In this document: positions 51,963 through 60,799 of the stretch, piece by piece
Layout: each line of letters opens with the position of its first letter
Numbering within the stretch: the first letter of the stretch is position 1
NCBI RefSeq assembly: GCF_025567525.1
Contig: NZ_JAOQJY010000022.1
Span: forward strand, 1 to 64,000
Direction of reading: 5' to 3'
DNA length: 64,000 nt
Source of the DNA: Gallintestinimicrobium propionicum
GTDB lineage: Bacteria > Bacillota > Clostridia > Lachnospirales > Lachnospiraceae
The notes under the pieces: model-generated
Databases searched by the model: none
Told to the model about the DNA's origin: nothing
What the model saw: the letters and a program-made list of their open reading frames with translations, nothing else
Translations under genes and position numbers: made by a program

Positions 51963-53369
51963 ATGAGTCGTAAAACAGAATTAGCAAAAAATACGGCCAT
52001 ACTTACAGTGGGAAAGCTGTGCACACAGTGCATCAGTTTTTTCCTTCTTCCTTTATATACGGCAATTTTGTCAACGGAAGAGTATGGCACGTTTGATTTA
52101 TTAGTAACATATTCAACATTATTACTTCCATTGGTAAACTGGCAGCTGGATCAGGGATTATTCCGATTTATGCTGGATCACCGTGGAAACAAAGAAGAAC
52201 AGGAAAAGCTGTTTTCTACATTGTTGCTGTCTAGTACAGTACAAAGCATTGTTTATATCATTCTTTTCATTTGCGTAGAGCCATTTTTGAAAATTGAAAA
52301 TGCATACTTTTTGTTGTTGTATGTAGTGTTGCATGTCTACACGGCATTGTTCCTTCAATTTGTTAGAGGATTGGGATATAGTGTCAAATACACAATTGCT
52401 TCATTTATATCAGCTTCAGCAACAACAGTTTTAAATGTAATTGCGTTGGTCTTTTTGAAAATGGGGCTTCAAGGACTGTTTATGTCCACCCTGGTTGCGC
52501 AATTTCTGACTCTGTTATACTTGGTGGTTGCGTCTAAGGCATGGGAATATTTTTCTGTTAAGCGTATTCAGCCAAAAGTATTCAAAAGAGTCAGTACTTA
52601 TTCTATCCCACTGATTCCGAACAACTTGGCTTGGTGGGTTGTAAATGCATCAGACAGAACAATAATTGCACACTTTTTAGGAACTGCGGCTAATGGTATT
52701 TATTCTATAGCAAATAAGTTCCCTAATGTATTTATTAACTTCTATAATATTTTGAATTTGTCCTGGACTGAGACAGTATCTTTGCACTACGGCGACGAAG
52801 ATAGAGATGAGTTTTTAACAGAAACGATGACATCACTCTTTAAGCTGTTTGCAGCGGCATGCTTCGGTATTGTTGCATGCATGCCGTTTATATTTCCGAT
52901 ACTGATTAATACAAAGTATGATGCTGCGTATAATCAGATCTTGATTTTGATGTATGCGATGCTTTTCCGGGTATTGGTTGGATTATATAGTTGCGTTTAT
53001 GTGGCTCAAAAAAATGCAAAGAAGATAGCTTATACCTCTATTTCAGCGGCAATTATCAATATTACAGTAGACCTGATTTTAATTAACAAGATTCAGGTGT
53101 TTGCAGCTTCTGTTTCCACATTGGTTGCATTCCTTTCGATGTTTGTCATTCGTTATATTGATGTAAACAAGACCGTACATATGAAGATTCGGAAGCCAAT
53201 TATTGTCGGTAGTGTTCTCATTGGTGGCATGCTGATTGGAACATACTACTGCGGGAATAAGATAATCCAGTTTGTTGCACTCTGCATCACAGCAATTTAT
53301 GCAATGCTGACGAATGTGGACATGCTGAAATCTGGCGTGAATTTAGTAAAAAGTCGTCTTGGAAAATAA
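51963..53369 (+). CDS. Wzx-like polysaccharide flippase
   Basis: The 468-residue protein has about twelve to fourteen membrane helices. Features: NTAILTVGKLCTQCISFFLL, PLYTAILSTEEYGTFDLLVT, and TYSIPLIPNNLAWWVVNASD, then RTIIAHFLGTAANGIYSIAN, typical of MOP/Wzx exporters. It flips the lipid-linked repeat unit to the outer face for Wzy. Its 3' end is 10 bases upstream of the acyltransferase ATG region. Confidence 0.92.
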   Translation: MSRKTELAKNTAILTVGKLCTQCISFFLLPLYTAILSTEEYGTFDLLVTYSTLLLPLVNWQLDQGLFRFMLDHRGNKEEQEKLFSTLLLSSTVQSIVYIILFICVEPFLKIENAYFLLLYVVLHVYTALFLQFVRGLGYSVKYTIASFISASATTVLNVIALVFLKMGLQGLFMSTLVAQFLTLLYLVVASKAWEYFSVKRIQPKVFKRVSTYSIPLIPNNLAWWVVNASDRTIIAHFLGTAANGIYSIANKFPNVFINFYNILNLSWTETVSLHYGDEDRDEFLTETMTSLFKLFAAACFGIVACMPFIFPILINTKYDAAYNQILILMYAMLFRVLVGLYSCVYVAQKNAKKIAYTSISAAIINITVDLILINKIQVFAASVSTLVAFLSMFVIRYIDVNKTVHMKIRKPIIVGSVLIGGMLIGTYYCGNKIIQFVALCITAIYAMLTNVDMLKSGVNLVKSRLGK

Positions 53370-53378
53370 GGAGTTGAA

Positions 53379-54459
53379 ATGAATAAGAAAAGGAGCGACA
53401 ATTTTGAGAGCAGAGCAGAGCAGAGCAGAGCAGAGCAGAGCAGAGCAGAGCAGAGCAGAGCAGAGCAGAGCAGAGCAGAGCAGAGCAGATAATATTGACA
53501 TTTTGAAAGCATTATGCGCTTTCTTAATTGTTTGTATTCATGTTCCGTTTCCAGGAAAAGTCGGTGCATATTTTACGACACTGACCAGAGTAGCAGTTCC
53601 CGTTTTCTTTATGATTACGGGGTACTTCTATTCGGATACTGTTGCACGGCATAAGGAAAAGCATCAAATCAAGAAAATAGGCGGCTTGATTATAGAAGCA
53701 AATATGATTTTCTTTATCTGGAATATTGCACTCAATGTCCTCAGAGGGGAGAACATAGTAGCCTATATTCGGTCTATTTTTACTGGTAAAAACATAATTG
53801 AGTTTTTAGCTTTGAATGAATCACCATTGGCTGGACACCTTTGGTATTTAGGAGCAATTCTTTATGTGCTAGTGATTGTTTTACTGGTGGACAAGCCGAA
53901 CTGCAGAAAGTTGCTCTACTATCTGACGCCGGTACTGCTTATTGCAGACCTAGCGTTTGGAAAGTATTCGCTGCTCATTTTTCATCAGGAGTTTCCGTAC
54001 ATACTGGTCAGAAATTTCCTATGTGTAGGAATACCGTATTTTTGTATTGGAAACCTCATCAGAGAAAAACGGTGCTCTGAAAAATGGAATAGAAAAATAC
54101 TTCAGGTGCTGATTGTAGTTTTTACAATAACCAGTCTTGCAGAAAGATTTGTTTTGGTGAGTGCTGGATTGAATGCAACAAGAGATCATTACCTGAGTAC
54201 GACTTCCTTGGCAATCTGTCTCTTTGTGTATGCTCTCAAGAGCAATTGGAATAATAAGGAATTGACTGTAATTGGAAGAAAATATTCCACATGGCTTTAT
54301 ATTATTCATCCGATTTTTATTACGGTCTTTTCAATCGTAACTGGTAAACTCGGCATAAAATCGATTTACAGATGCATTGCACCGATTGTGGTTTATTGTG
54401 CAACACTTGTATTTCTTATCATTCTACAAAAGGTCAAGATGGCAATAAAAAGCAAATAA
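53379..54459 (+). CDS. Phase-variable acyltransferase family 3 (OafA-like) with (AGAGC)16
   Basis: Downstream of residue ~28 the protein is a complete acyltransferase-3: NIDILKALCAFLIVCIHVPF, VAVPVFFMITGYFYSD, HLWYLGAILYVLVIV and a C-terminal YSTWLYIIHPIF. It would O-acetylate a sugar in the cell envelope. The 5' end holds sixteen AGAGC units. ATG 53379 (RBS AAGGAG) is out of frame and meets TAA at 53490. A TTG at 53404, 8 bases after AGGAG, is in frame with the enzyme at sixteen units. Seventeen or fourteen units would place the ATG in frame. So tract length sets strong, weak or no expression. Confidence 0.92.
53407..53486 (+). repeat. (AGAGC)16 pentanucleotide contingency tract
   Basis: Sixteen perfect tandem AGAGC units, 80 bp, at the 5' end of the acyltransferase reading frame. 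A pentanucleotide unit shifts the frame with every copy change. Confidence 0.98.
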
Positions 54460-54478
54460 TACACAGGAGGAACAGCTT

Positions 54479-55507
54479 ATGGTGGATTTGATAGATACAA
54501 TAGTATATGCAGGAAGGTTAAAAGACAAATCTGCCTTGATGAGCAGTTCTTCTGGCGGCGCATTTACTGCACTTTCTGACTTTTTCCTGAAAAATGACAA
54601 TGCAGTGGTGGCAGCAATCTATAACTATGAGAATCATATGACTGAATTTCAGATGATTCTGGATGAAAAGCAACGTGAAAGAGCAAAAAGTTCAAAATAT
54701 ATGCAGAGCAAGCCCGGTGATATTTATCGGGAAGCCTATCGTTGGCTGATGGAGAACCCAGAAAAAGAGTTACTCTTTATCGGCATGGGGTGCCAGGCTG
54801 ATGGATTTCGGAAGTTCAGCGAAATAAAAGAAATCCGTGACCGAGTGTACATAGTAGATATTATCTGTCATGGCTCACCAAGCCCAAAGCTGTGGAGAGA
54901 ATATGCAGAGTTGATTCAGAAGAAGGATGGCAAGATAACTTATCTCACATTCAAAGATAAGCGAAATGGTTGGAAATCCCCAACAGCTTATGTGAAAGTT
55001 AATGGAGCAGAGAAGCCGATTAAAGATTATGTGAAAGTGTTTTATAATCGGTGTGCATTGCGACCGTCCTGTTATGAATGTCCGTATGCCACCACAGAAA
55101 GAAAAACAGATATGACCATTGGCGATTTCTGGCATATTGAGGATACGATTCCAGACTTCTATGACCCTAACGGCAATTCGCTATTCTTGATTCATACAAA
55201 TCGAGGAGAAGAACTGTTTGAAAAAATTCAAGGAGATTTGGATTATAGATTAAGCAACACAACACAATGTTGGCAGGCGAACCTTGAAGCACCGACCAAG
55301 AAATCTGAACAAAGAGAAGAGTTCTGGAGCAATTATCAAAGGAAAGGAATTGATTTCGTTATGAAGAAATATGGAACAGTTCCAATGAAAACAAAAGTAA
55401 AGAATAAACTCCTCAAAATTTTGAGGGGGGGGGGTACACAGAAAGTAGTCCCTGTTATGCTGATTACTCCGAAAGGAGGGCAGCATAATGAACTGGAAGC
55501 AGCCTAA
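54479..55507 (+). CDS. F420-hydrogenase beta-like protein with G10 tract at the 3' end (copy 1)
   Basis: The 342-residue protein belongs to the coenzyme F420 hydrogenase/dehydrogenase beta C-terminal family commonly found in polysaccharide loci beside pyruvyl transferases: SSSGGAFTALSDFFL, SSKYMQSKPGDIY, GMGCQADGF, IICHGSPSPKLW, RPSCYECPYATTERKTDMTI and GDFWHIE. The usual N-terminal ferredoxin is missing. Its role there is unclear. Near the end a run of ten G (55425-55434) fixes the C-terminal tail and how the stop relates to the next gene's start: at G8/G11 the stop would be TAATG with 55488, at G10 it runs 20 bases past. Confidence 0.85.
   Translation: MVDLIDTIVYAGRLKDKSALMSSSSGGAFTALSDFFLKNDNAVVAAIYNYENHMTEFQMILDEKQRERAKSSKYMQSKPGDIYREAYRWLMENPEKELLFIGMGCQADGFRKFSEIKEIRDRVYIVDIICHGSPSPKLWREYAELIQKKDGKITYLTFKDKRNGWKSPTAYVKVNGAEKPIKDYVKVFYNRCALRPSCYECPYATTERKTDMTIGDFWHIEDTIPDFYDPNGNSLFLIHTNRGEELFEKIQGDLDYRLSNTTQCWQANLEAPTKKSEQREEFWSNYQRKGIDFVMKKYGTVPMKTKVKNKLLKILRGGGTQKVVPVMLITPKGGQHNELEAA
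55425..55434 (+). repeat. G10 homopolymer contingency tract
   Basis: Ten consecutive G near the 3' end of the F420-beta-like gene. Length changes swap among three C-terminal tails and move the stop codon relative to the next start. Confidence 0.9.
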
Positions 55508-56480
55508 AGTATATGCAGTAAAACATAAAGATGAAGCAACAAGAGCAGCTTCCAGATCGGGTGGTATTTTTACGGCCCTGTCTGATCAAGTATTGTCCAT
55601 CGGCGGTGTAATTTACGGATGTGTTTTGACGGATGATTTCAATGCCGTACATATTCGCGCTGATAGTACGGAAGAACGCAATCGGATGAGAGGCTCTAAA
55701 TATATTCAGAGTAGGTTGGGTGATACATTCAAAAATGTGAAGGTAGATCTTGACGCACAGAGAAGTGTGCTTTTTTCTGGAACTTCTTGTCAGGTGGCAG
55801 GATTGAAAAAATACCTTGGAAAAGAGTATGATAATTTGTTCTGTGTGGATATCGTCTGTCACGGAGTGCCAAGTAAAAAAGTATGGGACGCATATCTGTG
55901 TTGGCAAGAGAAGAAAAACCATTCTAAAATTGCAAGCGTAGACTTTCGTAATAAAAAAGATTTTGGATGGCATGACCATGTGGAAACGTTTCATTTTGAA
56001 AATGGAAAATTTACAAGCAGCCGGGTATTCAAAGAGCTCTTCTATGGACATACAATATTACGGCCAAGTTGCTATGAATGCCCTTATAAGTCGGTGATGC
56101 ATCCCGGTGATATTACAATTGCGGACTACTGGGGTATCGAAAAAGCAGCTCCTGAATTTGATGATAACAAAGGTGTTTCGCTGGTGTTGGTAAATAATGA
56201 AGCTGGTGAAAGGGATTTTGAAAAAGTAAAAGAGATGCTGATTTGGAAGCCGACAAAGCTGGAAGATAGTTTGCAGCCGCCTCTTAAAGCTCCATTTCCG
56301 AAACCGGAAAATAGAGATCAGTTTTGGAGTGACTTTGAAAACAAGTCATTTGAGTATGTTGCCAAGAAATACGGTGGCATTGGGTTCAAGAATGATGCTA
56401 AATCATTCTTGAGAAAGATTAAGAAAAAAATCAAGAAGTTGGTGGTAAAAGGTGGAAAGAGAAATTCCAGTAATATATAA
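55488..56480 (+). CDS. F420-hydrogenase beta-like protein (copy 2)
   Basis: The 330-residue protein is a second member of the same family: AVKHKDEATRAASRSGGIFT, SKYIQSRLGDTF, GTSCQVAGLKKYLG, DIVCHGVPSKKVWDAY, RPSCYECPYKSVMHPGDITI and ADYWGIE. The Cys motif YECPYK matches copy 1. It likely needs redox partners such as the adjacent 4Fe-4S protein. It starts at ATG 55488 behind AAAGGAGGG. The 3' end overlaps the ferredoxin-like gene by 29 bases. Confidence 0.88.
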   Translation: MNWKQPKVYAVKHKDEATRAASRSGGIFTALSDQVLSIGGVIYGCVLTDDFNAVHIRADSTEERNRMRGSKYIQSRLGDTFKNVKVDLDAQRSVLFSGTSCQVAGLKKYLGKEYDNLFCVDIVCHGVPSKKVWDAYLCWQEKKNHSKIASVDFRNKKDFGWHDHVETFHFENGKFTSSRVFKELFYGHTILRPSCYECPYKSVMHPGDITIADYWGIEKAAPEFDDNKGVSLVLVNNEAGERDFEKVKEMLIWKPTKLEDSLQPPLKAPFPKPENRDQFWSDFENKSFEYVAKKYGGIGFKNDAKSFLRKIKKKIKKLVVKGGKRNSSNI

Positions 56481-56655
56481 AAGAAAAGAAGAATGCTGTG
56501 GTTGCACGGCCTGTTATGCCATCTGCCCGAAAGAAGCTATATCTATGGTGGAAGACGAAGAAGGCTTTGAATATCCACAGATAGATGAAAGTAAATGTGT
56601 TCGCTGCTATCAGTGCATTAAGGTATGCCCAATTAAAGCAGCACGAGCACATTAA
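56452..56655 (+). CDS. 4Fe-4S dicluster ferredoxin-like protein, probably truncated
   Basis: The 67-residue protein has two complete cluster motifs, CCGCTACYAICP and CVRCYQCIKVCP. In related loci this module is the N-terminal part of a longer F420-hydrogenase-beta protein. Here it is encoded separately, after the two beta-like genes and not before them, and ends abruptly after KVCPIKAARAH. It could serve as their electron carrier, or be a leftover of a third beta-type gene lost to the nucleotidyltransferase junction. GTG start. Confidence 0.75.
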   Translation: MEREIPVIYKRKEECCGCTACYAICPKEAISMVEDEEGFEYPQIDESKCVRCYQCIKVCPIKAARAH

Positions 56656-56664
56656 GGAGAGATT

Positions 56665-57551
56665 ATGAAAACAACATTACTTATCATGGCAGCCGGAATC
56701 GGCAGCCGATTTGGAACAGGAATAAAACAGTTGGAGCCGGTCGATGATGCAAACCATATCATCATGGACTATTCAATCCATGATGCGATTGAAGCTGGTT
56801 TCAATCATGTGGTATTTATCATCCGTAAGGATATCGAGAAGGAGTTCATCGCATTGCCTCCATTTGCTCTTTTCATGATGTAACTGTGAACTACGCATTT
56901 CAGGATATCAACGATATTCCGGGAGAACTTCCGGAAGGCCGGACAAAGCCGTGGGGAACTGGTCAGGCTGTGCTTGCAGCGAAGGAAGTGATTGATACCC
57001 CGTTCATTGTGATCAACGCAGATGATTACTATGGCAAAGAAGGTTTCAAAGCAGTCCACGAGTATTTGGTAAATGGCGGCAAGTCCTGTATGGCAGGTTT
57101 TGTACTGAAGAACACATTGTCCGATAATGGCGGCGTGACTCGCGGTATCTGCAAGATGGATGAGAATGGAAACTTGACTGAGGTTGTGGAAACCAAGAAC
57201 ATCGTAAAGACTGCTGATGGAGCAGAGGCAGACGGTGTAATTGTTGATGTGAATTCTCTGGTATCCATGAATATGTGGGGATTGACTCCTGATTTTCTGG
57301 ATGTGTTGGAGGACGGATTCAAAGAGTTCTTCGAGAAAGAAGTACCGAGCAATCCTCAGAAAGCCGAGTATCTGATTCCAATCTTCATCGGTGAACTGTT
57401 GGAGCAGGGAAAGATGTCCGTGAAGGTTCTGAAGACCAACGACACCTGGTACGGCATGACCTATCACGAAGATGTCGCAGCTGTAAAGGATAGCTTCAAG
57501 AAAATGTTGGCGGATGGCGTATACAAGGCTGATTTATTTGCAGACTTGTGA
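56665..57551 (+). pseudogene. Nucleotidyltransferase gene broken by a small deletion
   Basis: The first frame (56665-56883) gives the NTP-transferase start KTTLLIMAAGIGSRFGTGIK, then VVFIIRKDIEKEF. It then runs into a stop, while the second frame (from about 56886, or further upstream as RIASICSFHDVTVNYAFQDI) continues PWGTGQAVLAAKEVIDTPFI, VINADDYYGKE and the rest of the enzyme. Between KEF and the resumed frame a few residues are missing, so I infer a deletion of roughly 20 bases, not a multiple of three. The intact enzyme would make a nucleotide sugar or an activated group for the capsule. Now likely inactive. Confidence 0.85.
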
Positions 57552-57592
57552 TATACTGAAACCATGGGGGACTGTGGCTTTCAGTATATCTT
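57549..57592 (+). terminator. Terminator at the end of the capsule locus
   Basis: GATATACTGAAA pairs with TTTCAGTATATC across a ~20-base loop directly after the nucleotidyltransferase stop, followed by TTGG; a plausible terminator for the locus. Confidence 0.65.
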
Positions 57593-57690
57593 GGTAGCAT
57601 CTTCTTGGTCGCAGCCATCCACTTGCTTTCGGTCGGCGTTAGACTCCTTGTCCACCTCGTCTTCATCTGGTACGTCTCAACCTATGTACG

Positions 57691-57939
57691 TCACTTCACA
57701 ATCGTCAAATCCACGTCCAGCCTTTGGCCGCACCGGTCACAGAAGCGTTGGTACTTACGCTCCATAGTGATTCTGCACCGTGGACATCGTGGAAATTCAG
57801 CACCCTGCTTATACGAGCATACAGCTTTCACTTGCATCGGCCATCGGTAGGTAGGGGAGAGCAAAAGCTCATACAGTACCCGTGTGGGACGCTCATCCCA
57901 ATTCCGGTTATCATCGAACCAATATAATTTATTCTTCAT
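57691..57939 (-). CDS. Small zinc-ribbon protein
   Basis: An 82-residue protein (MKNKLYWFDDNRNWDERPTR, then CPRCRITMERKYQRFCDRCG) with two CxxC knuckles forming a zinc ribbon. Such small proteins occur in accessory and mobile regions; the function is unknown. I start at 57939 because GGAGG lies upstream. It faces away from the ATPase gene. Confidence 0.6.
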   Translation of the reverse strand: MKNKLYWFDDNRNWDERPTRVLYELLLSPTYRWPMQVKAVCSYKQGAEFPRCPRCRITMERKYQRFCDRCGQRLDVDLTIVK

Positions 57940-57966
57940 GTGATTTACACCTCCATGTAATATCAT

Positions 57967-58122
57967 AGAGGAAATTACATGAATTGTGGGAGCAGAAGCT
58001 CCCTACGCTGCTCGAAACTTTGCACACCTCTCCGTGGTGAGCAGCAGGCAACGATCTTATGATCGGCGAAGATGCAATGGAGTATTGAATTTTGCAGTTA
58101 AACAAAGGAGGAAGTATATAGA
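57967..58122. other. Spacer between the zinc-ribbon gene and the ATPase gene
   Basis: 156 bases with no gene. It is the likely site of divergent promoters, but I cannot identify -35/-10 pairs with confidence. An AAAGGAGG site precedes the ATPase ATG. Confidence 0.4.
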
Positions 58123-60375
58123 ATGCCTATGAAGTTAAAATTTAATAGTATAAAAAATCAAAGTATATTTCAGCCTGAATTTCAGAGTTTCTCTGCGAAT
58201 AATGTAATTGAATTTAAAAAGCAACCACATGCTGCGGGAGGAATTGCAGTTGTATATGCACCTAATGGTACAGGTAAAAGTTCTTTAACAGCTGTTTTAG
58301 GTAATGAGGAAACAAGAGAAGACTTATCATTTGAAGCAGTCTATAATGATAATTGTACCATTCAGCCGGAAACAAAGGCGTTTCATACTATTGGAGATCA
58401 AATAAGCCGTAATGTTATAGAAGGAGAAACATCCGATTACTTAATAGGGCAGGACATAAGACGGGAATACGCCCTTAAAAAGAAAATAGCAGATGGATTT
58501 GAAAAAGCATTCAATGAACTGAATATTGAATATAAGAATGACTATAAAACGACAAAAGTTTCGGATTATTTGCTGACTGCCATGCAGGTGAGAAATCTGG
58601 AAGCGTATACTTTTGTTAGAGATATAGTAAATAAGCAGTCAAAAGGTAAAAACATAGATCGAGGGCAGTTCTTATCTTATGTTCGTGATGTGCAGAAACA
58701 GCCAAGATTAGAAGTTGTTAATAGTGAGAAAAAAGAATTTGTTATAAGTAATGCAAAAATTGTAGAACGTTTTACGCAAATTGATTTGGTACAAATTGTT
58801 GCGAATACAGAAGTGCAAAAAATTGAACAAAGTGATGATGCGATAAACATTCTTGGAAAATATAAACATTTGCATAATTGCATTGTTTGCGATAACGATC
58901 ATATTGATGGAGATTTATTGCTTCAAAGGAAAAAGGAACGGCGAAAGCGAATTTACGAAAGTTTGGATGCAAAGACTAAGGCTCTTCTAAAAGACGTAGC
59001 TATGGATTCAAAATTAGGAGTGAGCGATCCATTTGAAATTAAAAAAACAGTTCTAGCATTTATTGCATCAGGAGAAATGGAGGCAATTAGTAGTCTAAGA
59101 GAAGAAATATTAACTTATGTTAATGAAGTAGTAGATGAAATGGTTGTTGCACTGTTTAATATATTTGTCCCAACATCTATGTATTCTTGGTGGGATGAGT
59201 ATTCGTCTTTATTAGAAACACAACCAACATTGGACAGTGAAGAACTGCTTTATATTCAAGAAATTATTAGTGAGAATATCGGACGCAATATTAGAATAAC
59301 AAGAGATGATGACAGTGATCACAATTTCAAACTAATGCTAGATGATCAAGCACTTCTTGGAATGGATAGAAGTGAAATGCATTTAAGCAGTGGTGAACAA
59401 AATTTTATATCCTTAGCATTTGCACTTCTTCTTGCGAGGCATTCAGGACAAGAATTTATTGTGTTGGATGATCCAATATCGAGTTTTGACTCCGTATACA
59501 AAAATAAAATTGCCTTTTGTATTATTAAATTTCTCGAAAATAAGAAACAAATTATTTTAACCCATAACACGGATTTGATTCGTTTGTTAAATGTTCAGAT
59601 GAAGGACTGCTTTAACTTATATATTTTAAATAATATGGATGGTGGTCGAAATGGATTTCTGCCAGTGAAAAGAGATGAAAAAAATATACTAATTAGTTTA
59701 TCTGATTTGGTAAATCTTTTTCAAAATAAAAATGGAAAATTAGCATCGATAATTCATGATAAGAGGCTTTTCTTGATGGCGATGATTCCTTTTTTGCGAG
59801 GATATATCCATATCATGAACGATCCGGAAGATTTATATGGACAACTTTCTAGATTGATGCATGGATTTGAAAACGGATCACTCGATATAGCCGATGTTTA
59901 TAAAAAGACATTCGGTTATGAGGTGGAGCCGACAGAGGTGATCTCTGTATCGGACATATTAAATGTTCCAATTTCTGGTCTTGATATTATTGATGCAGAA
60001 GAATATCCGCTCTTAGCAGATACTTTAATACAAACATTGATTTATTATCATATTCGTATGAAGGTTGAGTATGAACTTGTGAGTATTTTCAACATACCGC
60101 ATCCAGAAGGACAGGTTCTTTTGTTGACGGATATTATTCAAAAAGCATTTAGACCTGCAGCAGGTGCGACACAAGAACAAAAGGAAAAATTGAGAAATCA
60201 TAGGGTGCTTTTTACATCAAGAAAAACTTTGTTGAACGAGTTCAATCATTTTGAAGGAAATATGAATATTTTCCAACCGGCAATAGATATAACCGAGACA
60301 GCTTTGCAAAAGGAAGTTGCTGATATTGAAAATGAGTTGATACAATTACGAGCGGAGTACGCAACAGTTCATTAA
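58123..60375 (+). CDS. ABC-type AAA ATPase with zinc-hook motif, RloC/PrrC-like
   Basis: The 750-residue protein has Walker A VVYAPNGTGKSSLTAV (near residue 50), a long middle with a rare zinc-hook half NCIVCDND (Cys253 and Cys256), the ABC signature LSSGEQNFISLAFAL (near 424), and Walker B FIVLDDPISSFDS with the acidic residue. The C-terminal third contains RMKVE (Arg645, Glu649) and NEFNHFE (His709), an Arg-x3-Glu...His arrangement like the ribonuclease triad of PrrC/RloC anticodon nucleases. In RloC a zinc hook links two ATPase heads to such a domain. The match is by pattern only; a DNA-repair-like AAA_13 ATPase is the alternative. Confidence 0.7.
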   Translation: MPMKLKFNSIKNQSIFQPEFQSFSANNVIEFKKQPHAAGGIAVVYAPNGTGKSSLTAVLGNEETREDLSFEAVYNDNCTIQPETKAFHTIGDQISRNVIEGETSDYLIGQDIRREYALKKKIADGFEKAFNELNIEYKNDYKTTKVSDYLLTAMQVRNLEAYTFVRDIVNKQSKGKNIDRGQFLSYVRDVQKQPRLEVVNSEKKEFVISNAKIVERFTQIDLVQIVANTEVQKIEQSDDAINILGKYKHLHNCIVCDNDHIDGDLLLQRKKERRKRIYESLDAKTKALLKDVAMDSKLGVSDPFEIKKTVLAFIASGEMEAISSLREEILTYVNEVVDEMVVALFNIFVPTSMYSWWDEYSSLLETQPTLDSEELLYIQEIISENIGRNIRITRDDDSDHNFKLMLDDQALLGMDRSEMHLSSGEQNFISLAFALLLARHSGQEFIVLDDPISSFDSVYKNKIAFCIIKFLENKKQIILTHNTDLIRLLNVQMKDCFNLYILNNMDGGRNGFLPVKRDEKNILISLSDLVNLFQNKNGKLASIIHDKRLFLMAMIPFLRGYIHIMNDPEDLYGQLSRLMHGFENGSLDIADVYKKTFGYEVEPTEVISVSDILNVPISGLDIIDAEEYPLLADTLIQTLIYYHIRMKVEYELVSIFNIPHPEGQVLLLTDIIQKAFRPAAGATQEQKEKLRNHRVLFTSRKTLLNEFNHFEGNMNIFQPAIDITETALQKEVADIENELIQLRAEYATVH

Positions 60376-60448
60376 ACAGTGTTGTATTTCCTTTACCCTG
60401 ATACAGAGTTATACTTAAACTACTAAAAAAGGAAAGAGGTTATCACCC

Positions 60449-60778
60449 ATGTCCAGAACGAAAGGCAGCAAAAACCGCCCCAAAATTACCCATACCGACT
60501 ACGCAACTCAGATCGCAGAGAAGCAGGAGACTATTGCGTCTCTGGCTACCGAGATCACTTCCATCACCGCCAACATTGACACTTGGAAGGCTGATTTGAA
60601 GGAGAAGAAGACTACTCTTAAGAAGGCCGAAAAAGAAGTGGCATCCCTGGAAGCGAAGAAGGCAAAGGCAGATGCTAAGGCCGCTGAAGAAGCAAAGAAG
60701 GCTGAAGCAGAAGCAGTGCTGAAGAAGCTGCTGGCAAGCGGGATGAGTGCGGATGAGATTCTGGAAAAGCTGAAATAA
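60449..60778 (+). CDS. Small coiled-coil protein (MSRTKGSKNRP family)
   Basis: The 109-residue protein has a basic N-terminus (MSRTKGSKNRPKIT) and a long alpha-helix of Ala/Glu/Lys heptads (about residues 25-85), ending in ASGMSADEILEKLK. Proteins beginning MSRT(K/Q) recur here: another copy starts at 63979. DNA-binding or structural roles are possible. The ATG follows AAAGAGG. It belongs to a duplicated module with an 81-bp repeat. Confidence 0.7.
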   Translation: MSRTKGSKNRPKITHTDYATQIAEKQETIASLATEITSITANIDTWKADLKEKKTTLKKAEKEVASLEAKKAKADAKAAEEAKKAEAEAVLKKLLASGMSADEILEKLK

Positions 60779-60799
60779 CAAGAACCCAAGAAAAATAAA

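Noticed and set aside
53297..53569. Minus-strand frame with repeated LLCSA units
   Set aside because: It is only the reverse reading of the AGAGC tract and the surrounding acyltransferase/flippase genes; no start signal.
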